This document shows, in pieces, positions 55,101-64,000 of a stretch of 64,000 nt of DNA. Positions within the stretch are counted from its first letter, which is position 1. Every line of letters begins with the position of its first letter. The notes under the pieces are model-generated. The model worked only from the letters and a program-made list of their open reading frames with translations, was not told where the DNA came from and did no database searches. The stretch lies in contig CAJZBQ010000045.1 of NCBI GenBank assembly GCA_914767885.1, positions 1-64,000 on the forward strand, written 5' to 3'. This DNA is from Blepharisma stoltei. Lineage: Eukaryota; Ciliophora; Heterotrichea; Heterotrichida; Blepharismidae. Made by a program: the position numbers and the translations under genes.

Positions 55101-58100
55101 ATTTAGAACAAGTCGCTGTCCCTTTCCCTTACTTGGACGTTATTTCTGACTGCTGGACACAAAACGAATACACTAGACTCCGAGTTATTTTCCAGGTTTC
55201 TTCTTCTACATCTATAGCTGCTAGCTCTTCTAGTACCAGAATTGTAATTGAACTACCTACTAATAGTGGACTTTTCCCAACTGACTTAGGCCTTGGAATA
55301 ATTAAAATATGGCGTCTCCACCTAGCATGGCCTCCCGGCCATGCAGCTTCCGAGCACATATTTTAATTATATCCGGCAATGTTTTACTAACCCTAAAATG
55401 GACAGCAATGCTAGGTAAGCAATTCTGGCAGAGTACAGAGCCTAGCCCTCAGTCCAAATTCCGGATGAGGTTTTAACTCGAAGGGAAGGAGGTATTCAGG
55501 TTTGGAAAGGGCACGCCCAGCAAGATCTACAGGGAACACCTAGACCAATCGGGCAACTGCCTAGCGTGAAACTGGGAATTATGCCCCAGGACTTGAAATT
55601 TTCCTTTTTGCCGAGAGGTTACCAGAAATTCCATTTTTTGGAATTTTTGAGTGGCCAACTTCGTACACTCAAGCATCCGCAGAAGTCCATAGCCCGCCCA
55701 CTCAACACTCAAGCCGCAAGGAGAGGAGTAGATGTCCAGGTGAAATCTCACTTCAGAATACACATGCCACCAGGAGCTGAAGAAGAGGAGGAAAGGCAGT
55801 GTCAGAGCTGAGCTTGGCCAGCGAATCATTGTCCCAACTCGAACAAGGTGAATCCGAAGACGGCGCAAAGCAGGTGAACCCCAGCGTTGGGGTCCTTTGT
55901 GACTGCGTAATCAAAAACAGCAGACGCCTTCTAATTTCTAAGTTAACTAAAGACTTAGGCCTTGGAATTAGCGAGAACGGAAAAGTTCCATGTGAAAGTC
56001 AGCAAAGCACAAGCGGGACTTTGACCTGCTACTTCTTCCCTGGGACGACAACTCCGGCTACTCCTGACAAAATCGTAGTTTCTGGATATAGTAGTATGAG
56101 CTCGTCTACCAGCTATTATCAGCTTGACTTCCCTAAAATCTATAACCCATCCACTGGAGGCGACGATAAAATAGTAGACGTCGTGGTTTATGCTTTAGAT
56201 ATAAGCTCTGGATGGCCAGGAACTTTCATATATTGGAGGACTATAAAAAATGTGTCAAGAATCAAGACAAATACATTAACATTAACATTAGATTAATAAT
56301 GCTTAACGTCCCTTTTGGAGTTGACCGTTCCCAGGTCTACCCCTCGCCTTTCGCCGCATCGGGTTCAGAGGTTGCTAGGCCAACCCGCTTTGATCACCAG
56401 GGTGCGGCTAGGGCAAATATCACCGGCTTCGACGGCTCATGAGTGAGCTACTTGCTTGCTAACATGGGTTTGCTTTTCCGGAAATCCATAAAAAATGGAT
56501 TTTCTGGTCGGCTGTCGGAAAAAAGGAAAAACACGTAGCCTGGGACGTAACGCCCAGTTTCACGCTAGGGAGTTGCCTGATTGGTCCTAAGGACTTTGCT
56601 GGGCTTCCCCTTTCCAACTTCCATGCCCTCCTTCCCATGAGGAAAAAACCACCTCTGAGAGTAGACTTGGGCTAGGCTCTGTACACAACCAAAATTGCTT
56701 ATCTAGCATTGCTGTCTATCTCTAAATAGCAAAACCTTGCCGGATATAATTAAAATATGAATCGAGGCTGCATGGCCGGGAGGCCATGCCCAGACGAAAA
56801 CGCCATATTTTAATTATGAATGAAGGCAAATACTGTGAGCACACTGACTTCTACTAATCAGGTTACAGTGTCAGGAACTACAGCTGGGAGCACAGGCGAC
56901 TATACTTTTCCTGTAGATGTGACCTTGATAGCTAATGACTATTTTGTGATAGAATTGCCTAGCCTTGTGTCTATGAGTTCTTCGACCCCAACCTGCGAGT
57001 CCGACTCAGGAGCGGCCTTAACCTGCTATTATTACAAAGATACAAATACAGTCTTCGTAACGGCGACAGGAGCGCATACTTCAATTACGATTTACTCGAT
57101 TAACAACCCTCCGTATGCACTTATTACAGCTCAATATCTTCAATTTTATGCTGAGTGGTGGAGCGAGTTCGAGAAAAAGACGAGAATTACTTATCCTGTT
57201 CTAAACGAGTCTTTTGGAACTCCAGGAGGCACAATAACAGTCACTGTTCCAGATAAGCCAAGCAATAAGTACTATAAAAGTGATGTTACAGAGTACAGAA
57301 TTGATATATCAGTAGGCTATCCTATTCCTGTTGGAGGCTGCATTGCTTTTGATTTTCCTTCAGAGTATCCTAATCTTCCTGAGAGCACCTGCCAGCACTA
57401 TCACCAAGGCACAATTTCGATGCTGACTGGGACTGTAACTTGTTCAGTTTCCAGCCTCAGAGTAGTCCTTACAGGGTTTAACGCAGTTTCGATCAGCACA
57501 GTAGTCTCCATAAAAGTGCTAGTGGAGCACCCATCAAGTGCTTTGACGACCTCAAGTGGGATTGTGTATAGCTCTTACAGCTCCAACTCTCCAATTGCTG
57601 CAAATCTCCTCGAATCTGTGACATCCTCCACTTTTACTATTACAAACACCCTTGCGCCTTCTTATTACTCTTTTCCACGCCAAATGATGGAATCTGTAGT
57701 TATAGAGGCTGGCAAATATGGCCCTATAAGGATGTCTCTATCAGGCTTAGGCACAATTATAGCCAATACAGGTTTTTTAAAAATAACTCTGTCAAGTTCG
57801 TTCGGAAGTATAGCTACTGGCAGTCAACTTGTATGCTTATGGAATAGCAGAATGAGCAGATGCTCCGTTTCAGGGTCAGTTTTCACTGTGTATGCTCCTG
57901 AAAACGCTAACTGGTCAACTTATCCATTTCTATTGACTCTTACCACCACAAATGCGGACTCTATTGACCAAGTAGGAATTCAGCACCCAAGCACAGCTGG
58001 TGAATATGGTATCCAAGTCAGCGCTGACTGTAACGGCGATGGTTCATTAATTAAAGAAGCAATTGACTATGTCCACGTCTTTCCCACCTCGCATTTGTCA

Positions 58101-61100
58101 ACATTTTCGGTGAATCCTTCACACTATACAGCAAGTGCTATCAATTTATTCAAAATAACTATAACTCCAACTAATAGTATCCCTCAAGGCGGCTATGTAA
58201 GAGTCTATTTTCCAACTGCAGATTACTGGGGAAATACACTATTTGCGGATGATCTTGGAACTGGACTGTCAGATGGTGAGTATATTTCTTGTCAAGAATT
58301 TCCTTCTGATCCGAATTTAGTTCCAGTATCAGGCCAGACCATTAAATGCAAACTTTACCTTGGAAGTTCAAGCATTGCTAAGCCAGCATATGTAGAAATG
58401 ACTAATTTCCAAGCTGTCAGTGGAGTTTTCACATTTGTAATTTTTGGTGTCGAGAATCCTCCAAACACATATGCAGATGCAATAAATGTTGGGTTCATAG
58501 CTCTGACTCTAGACGCAAGCTATGCCGATTTAGACTACTTAGATCTAACCTGGGTGTATACAGTCCTTGATGCAATTTCTTCAGACCCTGGAACTCCTTC
58601 TTCACCTAATGATAAGCCTTATGCAACTTCAGGCCAAGATGTGCTTGGGAGCACTGTGGAGATAAATATTCCTATGATGGACAATGTGGTAGCTATATCA
58701 TCAGGAACGACTTATCTTATTGGAGTGCCTTCTGTAATTCCTCTGACAGGTGTTAGTATATCAGACTGCTATGTGTACGAAACCATTGGAATTATTGAGT
58801 ACTACTCTCCTCCATCTGGATCTGCAGGCAGCTACCCTCTGTTAACCTTTACAACAACAGTAAAAATAAATAAAAACTGGTCAAGCCCAGTCCTCAGCTG
58901 TATTCAAATACTAAACAAAGTATGCCAGAGGGAAGACGATTATAATGGAATGGCCAGTTTAAATACACATGCCCTGACAATAGGAACTGTGACATTTTCT
59001 ACAATAAAGAATCAAGATTTGATAGGCACGCTTTCTATAACCACAGGAGTAATAATACCTGTTAATGGTCTTATTATGGTAACTTATCCTACTGACTATA
59101 CTATTGAAGGCAGCGATTGCGAAATTTCAGGACTTTCTACTATGACAAACTTCAAATGTACAGTCTCTGGACAGTCTGCAAGTATACAGGTCTATGAGTC
59201 TATTGCCAGCGGGACTACTTTGACTATTAAGGCATACCTTTTATCATTGGCAGAAGATAGCAGCAGCATGACAATAAGCACTTATTATGATTCAGCCGGG
59301 ACAAGTATGCTGGAGACTGGCACGAGCACTCCTACAGCGATATCTTCTACTACGCCATGGCCTAACGCTTTCCAAGCCCCGCCCCAGTCAGTCACACTAA
59401 CTTCTGCTTCAATTAACAAGTACGCTCAGATCAGGTTTAAGCTAAAAACTAGCCTGACAATTTCCTATTCTAGCTCAAAATATATCCAAGTCACTTTGGC
59501 TACAGGATTCCAAGGCAAAAGCTCCAACGCCAATCTTTACTGTACTGTTGACAATAACCGAGTTCCATGTTCAGAAACCACCGCAAATAAAGTCTACCAA
59601 ATTTTTGCGTCCAGCACATATAGTATTTCCTCCAATGTGTGGCACGAAATCATCATATACACAAATGGAGCTGACGGTGATGCCAATGGGCTTCAGCTGT
59701 CTTCAAGCTTTTTCACTGAGTCTATAACTGTGATATCATATGACGGCTCCAGCTCTGAGACTGAAACAAGGCAGCTTTCAGTGCCTTCAGCAATTTTTCC
59801 CCAATTGACTATTACTTATTTGCATACGACAGTTGACCAGTTTAATGTATTTTCGTTTTCTTTTGTGACGAGCGTCGCTGTTGATGGGCCAAATGGAGAT
59901 ACCTTTACTGTAGAGTTCCCAATGGAAGATTATAACCAAAATACGCTATTTAGATATGACTTAGGGACTGGAAGGATTTCAGGGGACACTTTTTTCTGTG
60001 ACAATTTGTCGTTGACTGCTTCTCCAAAGATTTATTGCTATTTTACTCAAGGAGACACGACTTATAACAAGCCAGCCAAAGTGACCATTTCAGGGTTCAG
60101 CTATAGGAAATTTCCCGATTATGGCGCTCAATGTGCCATCATCGGGCAACGTGTTTTAAGGATCCAAACTGGAAATAGGTTCCACGTGTGGAGCCCTTTT
60201 TGGCACGGAGAATCCTCACTTTCATGTGCCAAAAAGGGCTCCACACGTGGACCCATTTCCAGTGTGGACCCTGAACTTTAGTTGCCCGATGATGGCGCTC
60301 AATGCGCCATCATCGGGCAACTTGTATATGTTAATACAGGGACTACCGTCACATTTGACATCCCGAAAGTAAAAAATCCTCAAACTTCTGGAGTATCAGT
60401 AAATGTGTCTCTAAGAGTTGCATCAGTTAAGAGCACAGGTGTAATAATGGAAGAAAGAACAGTCGATTATCTGTTATTAGTCACCTCAAACACAGTCTCT
60501 TCTTCATGCTCTCTTACTCAGCCTATCCTTGGATCTTATCTGACCTATACCACAACAACGACCACTATGCAATTTTACTGCTGTGCAGCCCAAGATCTAC
60601 CTTCAGCCACAGGAAATTACTATATTCTAGAAATTCCATTAAAATACCCATTCCCCTCTTCTACATCTCTAAATGCAGGAGGCGATTTTACAACAATCGT
60701 AAAGAAATACGCATCAGTAGGCTGGATGCTTTTAAAGTCTACTTCAACTGCTAATTGTAAGACAAACAGTATATCGTCTACTTTTGACCCAGTCAAGAAC
60801 CCAACCTCCACTGTTTCTGCTAACACCTTAACATTTAAAGGCTACGCAATTTATCAGAGCCAAATGACTGATTTAGTTACTTATGGGTCCATTTCTACAG
60901 CAATAACAGTGGCTTCTACAACTCCTTTGTCCTGCACAATGACATCTTCATCAATTTCAATGCAAGAGTACAATATAGACGCAGTCAACCTGATTGACGT
61001 AACTTTTACATGTACTGGGACTGATATCCCAGTAGGAGGCTATTTATACCTTGAAGTGCTATCTGGAGGCAGCAGCGTGACCACTGACCCTTATTATTTT

Positions 61101-64000
61101 ACGATCTACAAAGGCTTGGGAACTGTCTGACACTATACTTTAAGCGGGTCTAAGTACACAATTAAAGACTGGACATCAGCCATCACTTCAGGGACTCAAA
61201 TGCGATTTTTAATCCCAGTCAAAAATCCCAGCTCAACAGGCGCTACAATCACTATAACAGCTTCTGCATATGATAATAATAACAACCAAATGGGCTCATA
61301 TACTGCCACAACCCCAGCCTTAACAAATGCAGGATACTCTTCTGTTTATTCTTTACAAAGCCATTATTTGCAATTTAACAGTCTCAACTCATGACTGAGC
61401 ACCGAAATGACGCTTTATTTAAATCTCCCTCACTCTCTCACAACAACATATTCTTATGTAACGATCGATTTTACCGGCGGAATTCAGGCTCAGTCTACTA
61501 ATAGAGATGATAGGTATGGATATTTTGATGGATCTCAATGCGAGCAAAGCTATAGCGGCTGAGGAGTTTACAACAATTATTATTGTTATGAAGCCAAATG
61601 GACAACGAGTACTAAGCTTCAATATACACTTGTTAATACATTCACCGTTTCATCTGGTGTCCACAAATTTAATTTTGCTGGCTCTTGGTGAACTTACTTG
61701 GAGCTTGAATCTTCCAACTCAGGGGTACACTTAATAAAGGTGACTGTTACATCGTCTGTTACTGAATACTACACCTTTTTGTACAGAACACCCACGAGTA
61801 AAGAGAACACAAGCTCTGACTGGTATGGACTGATCGTGAATTATGAAAATGCTCAACACGAGAGTAAAACCACAAGCAACTATGTGCACTATCTACTTAT
61901 TGAGTATCCAGTTGCTTTTGGGTCACTGAATGGGTTTTCGAGTGACCTCGGTTTTGGGGTTACTGATGGTTATCAGATCCCTGGATTGGTTGTATACAGC
62001 TCACTGGCGCTAAGGGACTGCATACTAAGACAGTCTGTCTTCGACAACAGGGCTGGAATTCTGTGCAGGTCTCCATCAACGAACAATAACCCAGATCTAT
62101 ATATTCTTTTAATTAAGAGTCCTGCTAGCGCGGTTACAGTCTTATATAGCATTATGGCTTTATATCAAGATGATACTTCAAGATATACTTGGCATTCAAT
62201 GGCTGTGTCCAGTCAGGCTTTTCAAAGTGGCTCAGTGACTACAACTACTGGAACGATTGCTATTACCAACCCAGCAGCCCAAAGCACAGCTACATGAGAC
62301 TTCACAAATATGATTAACACAGGCAATCTTGGCTCTTCAGGCTATAATATGCTGATACAACTTACCAACTATCAGAGCGCCTACCAACTGGGCACATACT
62401 CAATAGTAAACTCAATCAATACTGCTTATTTTCTTTATTCTGGCTATATCCTTGCACAAGTAAACGGTGCAGACACCCCCCAAATCCAATTCAGCAATCC
62501 TTTATTTTCTCGTTCTGATTTTGCAGTTAAGGCTTGGACATTTGGAAGCAGTAATACTCTAAATACAATAAAAACAACGAGCACACTGACAATTACCACT
62601 GGGACTTTGTCTTCAAAATCTATTATAGCAGGCTCGACCCTTATAGCTGGCTATACCTCCAGTTTGACTTTAAAATTCACCTATGCAGATATAGTCCCAG
62701 CTGGTGGACAAATCCAAATTGTTTTCCCTACGACATACTTTTCAGCGATAGACTGTTCAATATGTACGTCAGACTACACAGACCAAGACGCAAGTAACCA
62801 GGTTACTTATACAGTTACCACAGGGTCAGATATTATTTTGACGATAACTAAATTCCAGAAGATCACTGCCGGCACTTATAACATTTATGGTGTCCATGCA
62901 ACCTTTTCCTCAGCAGGGATTGCAGGTATTGATATAAATACTTATTATGACACGTCTACATCTTATCCTATTGATGAGGACACTGTATCCTTGACAATCA
63001 GCGCAGCTCCGACTGTTAATCCTGTGATATCTTTGTATCCTAGGCTGTCATTTATGACTGGGTTTATTAATCCGACAGCAGGGTCGTATTCAGACTTAGT
63101 TCTTTATTTTAACCCTACTGTAGATGTAGACCCATCTACCACTGGGACTGTCAAGCTAACAATGCCGAGCTCTTCTCATTGGTTTAATACTGATGGAGTC
63201 AGCAGCCTTTACTGCCTTGTGAATGGAGACTTAACTACAATTACAACTACCAGCACATATTATACAATAACACCTAACTCAGCCCTCAGTGCAGGAACCC
63301 TTTATACTATCATTATTTCTGCAAGAAATGGCAAATATGATGGATTATCTACAGCTACTACGACTTCTTCAAATCTGATAACTCTAGAAGGATACACAGG
63401 CGCTACTCTTACCCAACAAGCTACTTACTATATAAAAGTGAGCCCTATTTTCACTGAGTTATATATAAACCCATACGTAAAAGGGTCAGGCTCAGATACC
63501 CTTTATCAATTAAATATTAAAACAGCTACAACAGTGACTGGCTCAAATAATGGAGCTTTTGTGGTGGAGTGGCCAGTCTACTCGCTGTCTTCTGCTATGG
63601 CAATTTTCTCAAGCACTGTGGGGAGTACTCAGGTTTCTGGGACGTATTTCCCTTGTGAACTGTTCTCGACAGGAAGCAGTAAATATATCCCTATGACTGG
63701 AATTACTTGTATGCTGATTAAAGGATATACGATTTCTTCACAAAGGACTTCACCGACTAAAATTGTTGTACTGCTAGGGACCAATACAATAAGCTCAGGG
63801 ACTTCAATAGTAATAGGGTTCCCAGGAGTGACTGTTCCAACAACTTCTAGAGGTCCAGATTTATATATATACAGCAGAGAGATTTCTAGTGGCTCTGAGG
63901 TGGTTAAGGATTATTTGAATTACAAATATGTCAGCTTTGCTCACTCTCTTAATAGCCCCACTTCAATTACTAGCTCTTCTTGAGTGAGTAAGCAGAGCCA
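49108..64000 (+). CDS. giant secreted/surface repeat protein, 3' end beyond the window
   Basis: ATG 49108 starts a signal peptide (MLIIILSIIALSSCAYG). With three SINE1 copies and one palindromic IES removed, and more than ten in-frame TGAs read as Trp, the frame stays open to base 64000: about 4292 codons and continuing. The chain is Ser/Thr/Gly-rich, beta-rich and built from recurring modules. Type 1 carries IPxGGxIxIxFPxxY and ends in xNPSSSG. Type 2 carries a Trp-Asn-Val or Phe-Asn-Val start and DLGxGxxxGxxxxC. Type 3 carries GPIxIxL...C...SGSPNxIxIxxP. Paired cysteines recur in each. This is typical of large ciliate extracellular or pellicle proteins, but I recognise no named family. Whether it ends in a membrane anchor lies outside the window. 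Confidence 0.85.
53271..53814 (+). mobile_element. SINE1 copy 4
   Basis: A perfect 18-bp duplication TGCAAGCGGCGAATATAT (53253-53270, 53815-53832). Head AATTAAAATATGGCGTC, hairpin GGCATGGCCTCTCGGCCATG, B-box-like CCTCGACTC, tail (GTAAT)2. Removal joins IASGEYI to WLKIPDEF. Confidence 0.93.
55300..55951 (+). mobile_element. SINE1 copy 5 (longest)
   Basis: A perfect 17-bp duplication GACTTAGGCCTTGGAAT (55283-55299, 55952-55968). Same head and GGCCTCCCGGCC hairpin; the 3' half is longer and differs from copies 2 and 4, matching copy 1 instead, so two SINE1 subtypes exist. Removal joins PTDLGLG to ISENGKVPC. Confidence 0.92.
56275..56817 (-). mobile_element. SINE1 copy 6
   Basis: Minus-strand insertion with an imperfect 16-bp duplication (56259-56274 GAATCAAGACAAATAC; 56818-56833 with two mismatches). 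Tail on the plus strand is (ATTAAC)n then AGATTAATAATGC, almost as in copy 2. Removal joins VSRIK to (A/T)NTVSTLTST in frame. Confidence 0.88.
60104..60328. mobile_element. 225-bp compound palindromic IES in the giant gene
   Basis: TA-bounded; each end is a hairpin (TTTCCCGATTATGGCGCTCA... and CGCCATCATCGGGCAA), with an inner palindrome CCACGTGTGGAGCCCTTTTT / inverted. It shares its plan and some sequence with 21740-21969. Removal joins SGFSY to VNTGTTVTF. Confidence 0.92.

Overview
This window looks like a chromosome end of a heterotrich ciliate, most likely Blepharisma or a close relative. It starts with about 1.77 kb of the 8-base telomere repeat CCCTAACA. Its genes read UGA as tryptophan while UAA and UAG stop translation, and one gene carries a 15-nt GT..AG intron. 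Gene after gene is interrupted by AT-rich, palindromic or SINE-like DNA. When that DNA is removed between short direct repeats (TA, TNA or longer), an uninterrupted, family-length reading frame returns. This is what germline (micronuclear) DNA carrying unexcised internal eliminated sequences (IESs) should look like, so apparently broken genes should be read as IES-containing genes, not pseudogenes.

Layout. 1-1766 is telomere and 1767-2283 is subtelomeric spacer. 2284-10277 is a compact housekeeping block: TFIIF beta (+), an ODR4 homologue (-), two coiled-coil genes (-), a third coiled-coil gene (+), a 41-codon ORF (+) and a multi-pass membrane protein (+). 10336-42183 is an array of five same-strand (-) paralogues, here called A, B, C, D and G. 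Each encodes about 1150 residues: a signal peptide, two tandem Venus-flytrap-like ligand-binding regions and a multi-pass membrane domain. Decayed relics of further copies lie between them. 43716-48369 is a Na+/K+-type P-type ATPase (-). From 49108 to past the window end (+) runs one giant secreted or surface repeat protein, with over 4290 residues in view.

Mobile DNA. Five kinds of insertion recur. (1) C-rich-ended MITE-like elements (termini CTCCCC...GGGGAG) with 3-bp TNA target duplications, in two body types: F1 ends CTTTAAATTGGAAC and F2 ends CTCCGTGAGCGAAC. (2) TA-bounded palindromic IESs. (3) Short or plain TA-bounded IESs of 65-360 bp. (4) SINE-like elements with 11-22 bp target duplications; SINE1 has six copies and a tRNA-like head. 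(5) One 2.8-kb foldback element with arms of about 770 bp and a 9-bp target duplication. This foldback contains an F1 MITE, which in turn contains a SINE1.

Functionally, the receptor array is the notable feature: an expanded, telomere-proximal family of putative chemosensory receptors. It lies next to an ODR4 homologue, a family known in animals to help chemoreceptors reach the membrane. Family names come from motif recognition by eye; no database search was run.
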